Part shown: positions 54,296 through 64,000 of the stretch, in pieces | How positions within the stretch are numbered: the stretch's first letter is position 1 | Layout of the letters: every line of letters starts with the position of its first letter | Source: Cytidiella melzeri | Lineage: Eukaryota > Basidiomycota > Agaricomycetes > Polyporales > Irpicaceae | Reading direction: 5' to 3' | Assembly: GCA_022592445.1 (NCBI GenBank) | Contig: JABYQR010000196.1 | Span: 1-64,000 of the forward strand | Length of the DNA stretch: 64,000 nucleotides | The notes under the pieces: model-generated | Told to the model about the DNA's origin: nothing | Databases searched by the model: none | The model's input: only the letters and a program-made list of their open reading frames with translations | Position numbers and translations under genes: made by a program

Positions 54296-55070
54296 TGCTC
54301 TCTAAGGAGAGGTTACAATCAGGAAATGGCCTGTGGCAGTCCTGATGTGGCTGACACAGTTCAGACATCAACGTACATGGTTACATCAGCATAGAGCACT
54401 GCCGTTGATTCTTCCATACAGTCTCACAACTACCAGTTGCTCTATGGGCAGGAGTTACAATCAGAACACAGCCTGTGGAAGCACTAATGAATGTGAGGCA
54501 GTGCAGACATCAGCTAGACGTGGTTTCATCAGCAGCCAGTGCTGCATTCAATTGGTCCACAAATTTTCACACCACTGCTTTCTAAGCAAGAGTTACAAAA
54601 GTGGCATCTCCAATGGGAGTGAGGCAGTTCAGACATCAACAGTACATGTTTGCATTGGCAGCAAGCACCGCATTCAATTGGTCCGCAAGGTTCAACAGCC
54701 ACTACACTCTAAGCAAGAGTTACAATCACAACACAGTCTGTGGCAGTTCCAATAGGGGTGAGGCAGTTCAGAAATCAACAGGACATGGTTGTAACAGCAG
54801 AAAGCTCTGCATCAGATTGTTCCACAAAGTTTCACAAGCACTAGTCACGCTTTAAAGAGGAGTTCCAATCAGAACACAGAGTTCCAGTGGAGCTAATGCA
54901 GTTCAGACATCAACAGGACGTGGTTGCATCACCATAGAGCACGGCCTTTGATTCTTCCACACAGCTTCACAACCACTAGTTGTTCCATAAGCAGGAGTTA
55001 CATTCAGAATCCAGCCTGTGGCAGCTCCAACAAGGGTGAGGCAGCGCAGGCATAAACTAGACACATGTAA
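54296..55070 (+). repeat. Second minisatellite array
   Basis: More diverged units of the 50538 array begin near 54313, 54455, 54593, 54719, 54860 and 54992. Confidence 0.8.
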
Positions 55071-55599
55071 CATGTTCTAGCATTTGATCTAATGGGACAC
55101 TCTAAAGCCCTTCCTCCTTGAAGCAAGTAATTTTGTAGAATAAGCAGTGAACACTGCACAATATTAACGACAAGATAGACGAAGCCCCTTGCTATCATCG
55201 GTGACTACCTTCATCAATGTATGGCTCCTTTTCCCGCAGCCAAATTAATTAGTTGTAGTACAGTCACTTTATCCCTGATCAAGTTGCCTATCAAAGGTGT
55301 CACCAATAGAAAATGCCTGTAATACAGTCAATATTGATGACTAGATGGCTTGGCAAGATCCCTACCAGGAACAGAGCTGTTTACTGAGGTTCTTTTTGGG
55401 TAACAAGGTCACAGGTGCAATCAACTACTTCACGCTATATGATTTGTTCAATCTGCTATCAATAGTGTGATCACTTGTAACCCTGCTCATGCAGGTTGCT
55501 AGATTGTATCTAGATTCTTCAACATAGTTCAACACCATCAAGAAGAAGACACATGTCAAATTATCTTTATTTCCATGGTCTACTCCACAAACTTGTGTT

Positions 55600-55852
55600 A
55601 ATTCTGTCCTCACACCCATTGTTGCACTTCAAACAAAACAGCACAGTCCCTCTTCTGTCATGAATGATTGTGTGCTCCAGTGAAGACAAACCACCAACTT
55701 ACTATACATTTCTTATCGGAGAAGCTATTTCACACAAAACTACTTGTCCAGGCTGCTACCAGCACCAAGTTTACTTACAAATCTAGCTCAAACAATATTT
55801 CATTGAATCTTCAGGAATTGTACTTGCCGCTTGCAGGCCTTCCTAACGCTAG
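55600..55852 (+). mobile_element. Non-autonomous Helitron 3' end
   Basis: Matches 49093-49353. It ends TTGCCGCTTGCAGGCC then TAACGCTAG, followed by T. A 23-bp GAGACAATAGTAGCTGTGCT-type tandem follows at 55870-55925. Confidence 0.7.
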
Positions 55853-58840
55853 TTACACGGAGATGCTCAGGGAGACAATAGTAGCTGTGCTCCTGGAGAC
55901 AATAGTAGCTGTGCTCCTGGAGACTTGAGGTTAATGGCCGACTAGATTGTCAGCAACAATGCGCACTATGTGTGGGCAGATAGTGGCATACCAGGCGGAA
56001 AACTCAGGGAATTTTTGAGCTCCTCAATAGCCAGTATACCCGGTACTGGTGATAGTGGGGGTGGCATGCAGCAAGTACAATAGTAAGTTGGTGATTTATC
56101 TTCACTGGAGCATGCAATCATTCAGGACAGAAAAGAACTGTGCTGTAGTGCTTAAGGTGCAGCCACTGGGGTGAGTACAGAATCAGACAAGTTTGTGGAG
56201 TAGAGCATAGAGATGAAGGTTGCTTCTTGCGCGCCATCTTTGTAGAGACGTTGAACTATGTTGAATGATCTATATAGAATTTTGGGTAACATTGCAGGAG
56301 CAGGGTTACAAGTAATTATGTCACTGATAGCAAATTTAACAAGTCACATAGCCTGAATTACCTGAACCAGAAGATTTGGTACTGAAAAGAGCCTCAGTAA
56401 GCAGCTTCATTCCTGGTAAGAACCTTGCCAAGTAAACTGGTCATGAATCTTGACCGTAGTAAAGGCATTTGCTATTGATGACACCTTTTGATAAGCAACT
56501 TGATCTGGGATAAAGTCACTGCACTACAATGATCAGTTTGGTTGTGGGAAACAGAGCCATACAATGATAAAGGTAGTCACCAATGATAGCGAGGGCCTTC
56601 ATATATTGTGACATTAATCTGTGCAGTGTTCACTGCTGATTTTAAAAAACAACTTGCTTCAAGAATGTAGGGCTTGAGGGTGTCTCATTAGATCAATTCC
56701 AAGAACATCTTACACGTGTGCTGTTGATGTCTGAACTGCCTCACCCCCATTGGAGCTGCCACAGGCTGTGCTCTGATTGTACCTCCTGCTTATAGAGCAA
56801 CTAGCAGTTGTGAAACTGTGTGGCAGAATCAAAGGCAGTGCTTGATGCTGGTGCAACCACATCCTGTTGATGTCTGAACTGCGCCGGCCCCATTAGAATG
56901 GCCACAGGCTGTGTTTTGATTGTAACTCCTCCATAGAGACCAACTAATGGCTGTGAAACTTTGTGGAACAATCAGATGCAGCACTTGCTACTGATGCAAT
57001 CTTCATTGTCCAAGAGGGTAGGGTTTGAGGATGTTTTGTTAGCTTCCAAAGTACTGGTGATTCTTCCTCAGACCCAACAATAGTTGTTGCATGTTTTCCT
57101 TGTTCAGAGAGCAAGCAATGTCTGTAGGTTGTTGCACATGTACCTGACCAAAGGATTTTGAGATCATCTCCCAGCAGGAGTGCAGTTTGAATCTGAGTGT
57201 GGATGATGTTTTTTATAGACTGGCCAAAACTGGCTCAATTCCACTTCAATTGATAGAATGCTTGTACCAAGATGTTTCCACAGGATAGGGCCATGCAATG
57301 GTGTATTATTCTTACAAATTTATACCCATATGCAGTCTGTAGAAAACAAAAACTGTGTTTTGATTGCACAAGTGATCTGATCCAAAGTTATAAAGGGCTG
57401 CCAACAAAGACAGTGTGATGCCATAAACTATATCCATTGCTGTTTTATTTGAACAGTCACTGTCTGTATTCTGCCATCAAATTCCCACAGTTTTGGGGCC
57501 AAAAGAGTCACATCTGAAAAAGCATTAATGTGCTTGAGCCCACTGGAACAATCCTTCTTCATTCCTCAGGAATTGTAATCATTCCAGAGCAGCCCAGCAT
57601 GTTGATGCTTGTTCAGATGTGACTCTTTTGTCCCCCAAAGTGTGGGAATTTGATGGCAGAATACAGACAGTAACTTCTTGAATGAAAAAGCAATGAGTAC
57701 ATTTCATGGCATCACACTGCCTTTGTTATCAGCCCTTTGTAACTTTGGATCAGATCACATTTGCAATCAAAATGCAGTTTTTGATTTTTACAGACTGCAT
57801 ATGGGTATAAATCTGTAAGTATAATACACCATTGGAGAGCTCTATCTTGTGGCAGCATCCTGGTACAAGCATTTTGTTGATTGAAGTGGAATTGAGCAAG
57901 TTATGGCCAGTCCATCAAAAAAGGTCATCCAGACTCAGATTTAAACTTCACTCCTGCTGGCAAATGAGATCAAATTCTGGTCAGGTACATGTGCAACAAT
58001 TTACAGACATTGCATGCTCTCTGAACAAGGGGTAAGATTATCACATGTGCCACATATGTTATCTGCTCTGAGCAGGAATTACCAGTACTTTGGAAGCTAA
58101 CAAAGTATTCTCATCCCCTACATTCTTGGACAATTGAAGTTTGTGGTTGAATCAGCAGTGAGCACTGCATCTAATTGTTCCAAACAGTTTCACAGCCATT
58201 AGTTCCTCTCTCTAAGTAGGAGTTACAATCAAAGCGCAGTTTGCAGCAGCTTGAATGGGGATGAGGCAGTGAAGACATCATCAGGGCACATGTAACATGT
58301 TCTGGGAGTTGATATAATGAGACATCGTCAAGCTCTTTATCTTTGAAGCAAGGAATCTTATGGCATCAGCAGTTGGTTTTAATGAGCACCACATGTGATT
58401 GTTTCATCAGCAGTGAACACTGCCCAAGATTAATGATAAGATATACGAAGCCCCTTGCTACCATTGTTGACTGCGTTTATCATGTGTGGCCCCTTTTCCC
58501 GCAACCAAACTTGTCATTGGTAGCACTGTCACCTGATCCCAAATCAAGTTGCTTATCACTAGTGATAGCGGGGCTGGCATGTGGCAAGTACAATTGCTGA
58601 ACTCATCATCCGGTATCTGCTGCTTCACCTATGAAAATTGTAAGAAAAATAATGTGGTGTGTTTGAATGTGTCATTACATACTTCCTTGTTTGAGTGAAT
58701 CATTGTGCTATATTCACTCCAACAATTCAGCTTTGTTCAAAAACAAGGAGGGATATGCAAAGCATAACTACAAGAGTTGTGCAGAGACTTAACATATCTG
58801 TTAACATCACCTTGTTGTGATCAATGGCACCTAGAAGATA
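55853..58840. repeat. Mosaic of inverted Helitron-related repeats
   Basis: It contains reversed copies of the Helitron tail (56040-56190), the 51600-type block (56450-56660), minisatellite units (56690-57010), the CCCCCAAA block in both orientations (57480-57660) and another tail at 58565. No ORF with recognisable content and no RNA gene was seen. Confidence 0.6.
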
Positions 58841-59007
58841 CTAGCGTTAGCAGGGCCGGCAAGCGGCAAGTACAATTCCTGAAGACTTGATTCATTTCTC
58901 ACAATATCATATATATTGATAAATCAGAATTCAATATCACGCAGGTTATACATGTCTCACAATATCATAGATATCAATAAATTAGATGTCATTATTGCGC
59001 AGGTATC

Positions 59008-59815
59008 TTAAACATCACAACATGTATAAATTGCTACAGTACTGGTCCGACCGTGTTTTGCTGTTGCCAACATGTTGCAGTTTACACCATTCATGTTTCC
59101 ATCATATTCAGTATGTCTACCTGTACTTATACCATTGTGGAACCACAGATCTCCGTTATCACTGACTATATGAGATGTATAGTGATTATTTCCATAGTAA
59201 ATGATGCCACGCAGTTTGTAGTTGTATCCACTAATGTTAATAACATGTTGAAACCTGACAACCGGTTCTTCCTCTATACACATTGCAATGAAGGGTGGTG
59301 CATGATCAAATTTGTATATATTCTCCATTACGCTGTGACAGTCACTGCATTTCTTTCTAGACTTTGTTCTCAATAGAGCTGGCATCCATGCAGACGTAGT
59401 TTGAGCATTACACATTCCTGCTCGTTTTGCTTTATTTCTACATGCAGACTTTGTACATCGACACATTAGAGAGTTGGAAAATAAGCTAGAAGATTTTTGT
59501 TTCGACATACAACGCAGTACACAGTTTTGACAATATGGCTAGCCTCAGCTTTTAGTAGAAATTCACATAATTCTCTAACATCATTGCCTGTTGTACTGAT
59601 TGAGAAAACACTTGTATCTTTATAATGAAATGCAAGCTGTATACGGTCTTGAGTTTTATCTATATCATCTGAGTCAATATCTACATCTTTCAACATGTCA
59701 CAAAATATTTTCAAATATCCATTAGTTGTTGATGTTAATTTACGCCATTCTTCCGGTGTGTACCTCATAATGCTTAATATAATAGTGAACAGACTATCAA
59801 ATGCACAGCTATATG
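59008..59815 (-). pseudogene. C19 (ubiquitin-specific protease)-like domain of Helitron 2
   Basis: It has the same layout as copy 1: VWNGQTYSCAFDSLFT near 59800, CVVC and CSDC pairs, and an undamaged C-terminal half KLRGIIYYGNNHYTSHIV, DLWFHNG, ending IYTCCDV. Frameshifts near 59500 and 59780 break it. In this copy the linker from the helicase (KRQKTNINEGIPVLNGP) reads straight into the peptidase region, showing the fusion. The His-box context is the clearest evidence for C19-like ancestry. Confidence 0.7.
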
Positions 59816-61977
59816 TTTGACCGTTCCATACAAAACCATAGGGCCATTGAGTACAGGTATACCTTCATTGATATTTGTTTTCTGCCGTTTACAGGGCCAG
59901 GAGGAACTTTCCTGATGTTCAGTTACTTCCTGTCTACGCTGTTTATGAATACGAACACCTTTTAGCCTACTCAGTTGATTGATCTGTACAGTACCCTGAA
60001 CAGGAATATATCGTCTGGCATCAGTATTGACTCCCAACGGTTTTTTCTTGCTAGTTTCAGGTTTAGGTGTAGATTGTTTTGTCAGTCTTGTCTTTTTGTC
60101 AAGTACTTGCCATTCTGCTTCTTGGAATGGATCACCAATATCATAGGTGTTGATTAAATCCCATTGTAACAGACTAGGCATTGTTCTAGAAACATAGTCA
60201 CTTCCTCTTGCATATCTATATGATAATATTAGATGGTTCCATGTTGTACTGCCTACACCCTTGGGTAATTTCTTTTCAAAATGCAATCTTGTAATCTCAT
60301 CTAGCAATCCTAACTCTTGAAACTGCTGTCTCAAATATCCAGACAATCCCCCAGTCATGTGTTTATCTGAGAAATCTTGAGCAATAAGAGTACCCTGATA
60401 TGTTGAACCTGATATTGTCAAAGGCTGTATTCTGATTGTATCTCCTACTTGTGGAGAAACTGGTGGTTGTGAAACTGTATGGAAGAATCAAAGGCAGTGC
60501 TCTATGCTGATGCAACCACGTCCTGTTCATGTTTGAACTGCCTCAGCCCCATCAGAACCACCACAGGCTATGTTCTGATTGTAACCACTCCTTAGAGAGC
60601 AATGAATGGTTGTGAAATTTTGTGGAACAATCTGATGCAGTGCTTGCTGCTGATGCAACCATGTCCTGTTGATGTTTGAACTGCCTCACCCCCATTGGAA
60701 CTGCCACAGGCTGTGTTCTGATTGTCACTCCTGCTTAGAGAGCAACTAACAGTTGTGAAACTTTGTGGAACAATCAGATACAGTACTCACTACTAATGCA
60801 GCCAAAAATTTACATTGTCCAAGAATGTAGGGGTTGTGAATTTGTAGTTAGCTTCCAAAGTACTGGTTATTCTTGCTCAGAGGCAATACTATGTGTGGCA
60901 TGTCTTCTAATTGTATTCCTTGTTCAAAGAGCAAGCAATGTCTGTAGATTGCTGCACATGTACCTGATCAGGATTTCACATCATTTTCCAGCAGGAGTGG
61001 AGTTTGAATCTGAGTCTGGAAGACCATTTTCAGTAGACTGGCCATAATGTGCTCAATCCCACTTCAATTGACAGGATGTTTGCACCAGGATGTTGCCACA
61101 AGATAGGGCTATCCAATGGTGTATTGTATGTACACATTTGTACCCATATGCAGTCTGTAAAAATCTAAAACTGCATTTTGATTGCAAAAGTGATCTGATA
61201 AAGGGCTGATAACAAGGCCAGTGTGATGCCATCAGCTGGATTCATTGTTTTGTTATTGACACTGTTACTGTCTGTATTCTGCCATCAAATTCCCACACTG
61301 TGGGGGACAAAAAGGTCACATCTGAAAAGGCATCAATGTGCTGGAGCACACTGGAACAATTCTTCTTCATTCTTCAGGAATTGTAACTGCAACAATTGTG
61401 TATGTCAACAATGTTGTACTTCCTTGTCTGACCTTGGGATGCATAGTCCGTCATGCCAAAATTTACTATTACTGGCACTTGTACGTGGTTTATAGTTCTT
61501 TGCACGCCATCAGGAAGCTTACAAATCATGGTTTATAGGTTCTGCTGTGACAGGCACCACATCAGGTTCCAATCCATCTAGTTTGATTGGTATTGGTGGT
61601 GAAGTAAGCTTTACAAACAACACATCTAATGTGCTGTGATTTGCGTCTATAGGCTGAGATTTCCACACCCAACTACAACACCTTCTGCTCCATCAGTCAC
61701 ACCACACTCTGTTGCTTTTTTCTTCTTAATCATAATAGGCATTCCTATACAAATACCCAATGAGGCAATGACCAAAACACAGCTTGATCATGTGGACAAA
61801 GGCAGTCAGTATTCCGTGATGGATCTGATTTTGTTTTATGGATCTTTGTCAACAGCTTTGTCTCATCATTGTTGGAGCTATAACAATCTACAGAGTAAAA
61901 ATAACTCAGAGTTTGATGGGCCTCTTGCGAGAATTGTTCTGCTCCTCTGTCATTGAATTTATCTCTACTTGCATTGT
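59816..61977 (-). pseudogene. PIF1-type helicase C-terminal half of Helitron 2
   Basis: 59816-60410 encodes GSTYQGTLIAQDFSDKHMTGGL and the downstream linker. 61386-61977 encodes the preceding part, with IGMPIMIKK and GVVVGW-type residues, matching 32059-32570. About 35 bp of the last helicase motif were lost at the insertion. It is non-functional. Confidence 0.75.
60411..61385 (-). repeat. Repeat block inserted in Helitron 2
   Basis: Reversed minisatellite units (60420-60800) plus the CCCCCAAA block, ending TTCTTCAGGAATTGTA. Helicase sequence flanks it. No clear TSD. Confidence 0.7.
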
Positions 61978-62469
61978 TACGATTTCTGAAGAATGAAGAA
62001 GAATCGTTCCAGTTCGCGCCAGCGCATTGATGCTTTTTCAGATGTGACCTTTTTGTCCCCCAAACTGTGGGAATTTGATGGGGTAATACATGTGGTAACA
62101 AATTTTGTAACAGTGTGGTGTAATGATTTGATGGTGTTTCATTTGCTTTGTTATTCACTTCACAAATGCGTGTGATGAGCTGAATCTCCCATCAAAACTC
62201 TGTTTTTGTTTTTTGTATTGAACACATGTACATGAATAGACACAAATTTTACATCATCAGATAGTCCTGCCCTTCAGCAACACACAGACATGAAAATCTT
62301 CTTGAATGAACCCAACGTTGGGGATATACAGTCAATATACTGATAAAAGTTGCTCAGACTCCGTTTGGAACCCCGCTGGTCTTTTTCTTGCAGGTTATCA
62401 CATGATTTGTTGGCTATCCGGTTTGTACCAGTCACATACTTTGCAAGCGGCTGCCGCCGCATCGGGCCG
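61978..62469 (-). repeat. Inverted copy of 48021-48513
   Basis: It starts TACGATTTCTGAAGAATG and ends GCATCGGGCCG. It is about 95% identical to the reverse of 48021-48513. Confidence 0.85.
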
Positions 62470-62953
62470 GGACACTGCATAACACACTAGGGTACTCACC
62501 TGCAAAGACAGTTGCGAATCCTTGTCTGACAAGCATGGAAGCTGGAGTTTTGTCCCTCTCCTCCCATTTTCTCATCAGCTCCGTCTGCACCTTGATATCC
62601 TCCATTTGAGCGTGGACAAGCCCTGTCAAGTTCTGTGTGGTATTTGTTAGATGGGTGAGCGGATGTGCTGTTGGCTGGTTTGGGAGCGGCGGGGGCATCA
62701 AGCAGTCCCCCAAGTTGAGATATTGGCATTGCGCATCAGAGAGCGACTTGTTGAAGCTAAGTCCCAACAACAACAGTGGGGTCAGCAGTACCACTGACAC
62801 AGCAATTGTAGAACAACGAGATAATGTTGGTAGAGGGGTGGGTGATGCAGAGAGCACCGAAACACAGTAAGTCGTGTCCATCATTGTTGTCCACTCACCC
62901 CATTGACCTCGGAGCGCACGTAAGCTCTTGCCCGTCAGCACCGAGTTGCTCAT
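62432..62953 (-). CDS. Unrecognised ORF with one membrane segment
   Basis: From ATG 62953 the frame gives 173 residues. A hydrophobic stretch TIAVSVVLLTPLLLLGLSF is followed by a segment with NTTQNLTGLVHAQMEDIK (two N-glycosylation sequons) and ELMRKWEERDKTPASM. GTGAGT after FATVFAG (near 62490) looks like a splice donor, so the true exon may end there; another GTGAGT follows RGQWG. It may be an exon of a host membrane protein carried by the repeats. I recognise no family. Part of it is duplicated near ALG12 (46415-46535). Confidence 0.35.
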   Translation of the reverse strand: MSNSVLTGKSLRALRGQWGEWTTMMDTTYCVSVLSASPTPLPTLSRCSTIAVSVVLLTPLLLLGLSFNKSLSDAQCQYLNLGDCLMPPPLPNQPTAHPLTHLTNTTQNLTGLVHAQMEDIKVQTELMRKWEERDKTPASMLVRQGFATVFAGEYPSVLCSVPARCGGSRLQSM

Positions 62954-63011
62954 TGCAGTGCCCGCGAACTGTGGTACCACAAAATTGCGGTGTTCCGACA
63001 AGGAAGCTTTG

Positions 63012-64000
63012 GTGTAGGCACCGAGACCGCCGTTGAATGTTGACCTCTCAAAGGCTTCCAAGACCTTCCTCATGGATCTCTTTGCCTCGCACGGCAACAC
63101 TGACATCAAGGGTGTTGACTCGAAGAATGCCTGCTACGGCTCCACTGCCACCCTTTTCAACGCCGTTAACTGGGTCGAATCCTCCTCCTGGGATGGCCGT
63201 AACGCGCTCGTCGTCTGCGGTAACATTGCCATCTACACTGAGGGCCCAGGGAGGCCGTCTGGTGGTGCTGGTGCCTGCGCAATGCTCATCGGCCCAAATG
63301 CACCTCTCGTTCTCGAACGTAAGTTTCTTTTCCTTTCGCACACACCTTGATTAACCTCAGAAATGAACATCAGCCGTACACGGAACACATATCGTCTACA
63401 CCTACGATTTCTACAAGCCCAAGCTCGACTCTGAGTACCCAGAAGTCAATGGCCCACACTCCATCACCTCCTACACCTCCGCGTTGACGCCGCCTACACC
63501 ACCTACAAGAAGAAGCACGCGCTCAGGGCAAAGAAAGCCGGCAGCAACGCTCCCGTCTTTTCCCTCAACGACGTCGACTACCCCGTATTCCACAGCCCCT
63601 ACGGCAAAATGGTGCAAAAGGCGCATGGCCGTCTCGTCTGGAACGACTTTATCTCCAACCCCACTCAGCCCAAATACGCCTCCGTCCCCAACCCCTCCAC
63701 CGTCCTTTCCCAAGATTATAAAGAATCCCTGCTCAACAAGTCCCTTGAAAAGACCTTCATTGGCCTCGCCAAGCCCCAATTCAATTCGCACGTCGAGCTC
63801 GGGATGAAGTGCTCAAGACGGTGCGGGAACATATACACTGCATCGCTCTACGGCGGACTCACCTTGCTCGTTTCGAGCGTCGAACCTGCGGAGTTCCTCG
63901 GGAAACGCATCAGCATGTTTGCGTACGGCAGTGGCCTCGCCTCTAGCTTCTTCACCATCAAAGTCAAGGGCGACACGTCTCGGATCAGGCGCGAGCTTGA
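63012..64000 (+). pseudogene. Hydroxymethylglutaryl-CoA synthase, frameshifted, partial
   Basis: HMG-CoA synthase condenses acetyl-CoA with acetoacetyl-CoA in the mevalonate pathway. Seen here: GVGTET (catalytic Glu), [36 protein letters not shown] (catalytic Cys codon 63133), [20 protein letters not shown], an intron at 63319-63373, VHGTH ... YDFYKPKLDSEYPEVNGP, FHSPYGKMVQK (catalytic His codon 63591) and CGNIYTASLYGGL. A 7-nt duplication GTTGAAT (63033-63039) and a 1-nt deletion near 63484 shift the frame. The N-terminal about 90 residues are not found upstream and the C-terminus is off-window. Sequencing error cannot be excluded for the single-base change. Confidence 0.9.

Larger units (their letters stand above)
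58841..61977 (-). mobile_element. Helitron copy 2, truncated and interrupted
   Basis: The 3' end CTAG (58841-58844) is followed on the minus strand by T, with the same GC-rich tail as copy 1. It encodes the USP-like domain and the C-terminal helicase half; helicase sequence continues at 61386-61977 after an inserted block (60411-61385). The upstream helicase and Rep parts are missing. Confidence 0.8.

Noticed and set aside
63048..63341. Minus-strand ORF opposite HMG-CoA synthase
   Set aside because: Antisense shadow; the plus strand carries the catalytic motifs.
1..64000. tRNA, rRNA or other RNA genes
   Set aside because: I saw no convincing cloverleaf or rRNA sequence by eye; a dedicated scan would be needed to be sure.

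Overview
The window is almost certainly nuclear DNA of a basidiomycete fungus, probably an agaricomycete. Host gene remnants have introns of about 50-65 bp with GT...AG ends. The mobile elements are the expected kinds: Ty3/gypsy elements with C-terminal chromodomains, a Ty1/copia remnant, a LINE with a C-terminal RNase H, and Helitrons with a PIF1-type helicase. I cannot name the species. Almost everything is a nest of transposable elements inserted into each other and into a few broken host genes. Boundaries marked exact below rest on target-site duplications (TSDs) that I read directly.

Layout. 1-10713: Ty3/gypsy element A (+), cut by a solo LTR of family B, with an extra open frame after pol. 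10714-12972: decayed copia remnant. 13081-21518 and probably 29900-30224: gypsy element D (-), interrupted by a reversed B solo LTR (itself split by a solo LTR of family C) and by a full-length element B (+, 21519-29899, TSD CTTCA). B carries a reversed B solo LTR inside its reverse transcriptase. B and D both have an extra ORF before gag. 30360-35014: Helitron (-) with a degraded PIF1 helicase fused to a ubiquitin-protease-like C19 domain, split by a solo LTR of family F.

35803-45230: amino-acid permease pseudogene (-) cut by a 7.3 kb LINE and a solo F LTR; both cuts are proven by TSDs and by continuity of the protein on either side. 45307-46195: foldback element. 46548-47222: 3' remnant of an ALG12-like mannosyltransferase. 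47689-47849: Harbinger-like MITE. 48021-62469: a mosaic of Helitron ends, 124/143-bp minisatellites, solo LTRs and a second Helitron helicase-peptidase copy. Within the mosaic sits one apparently intact spliced gene (52311-52834) for a small secreted protein. 63012-64000: HMG-CoA synthase (mevalonate pathway) with two frameshifts, running off the window.

The transposon ORFs are mostly dead. They carry in-frame stops that are largely CGA-to-TGA or TGG-to-TGA, altered catalytic residues (YLGD, YLDN, NTGAT) and frameshifts. The LINE ORF1, the two pre-gag ORFs and the secreted-protein gene look open. Nothing here forms a host operon or pathway.
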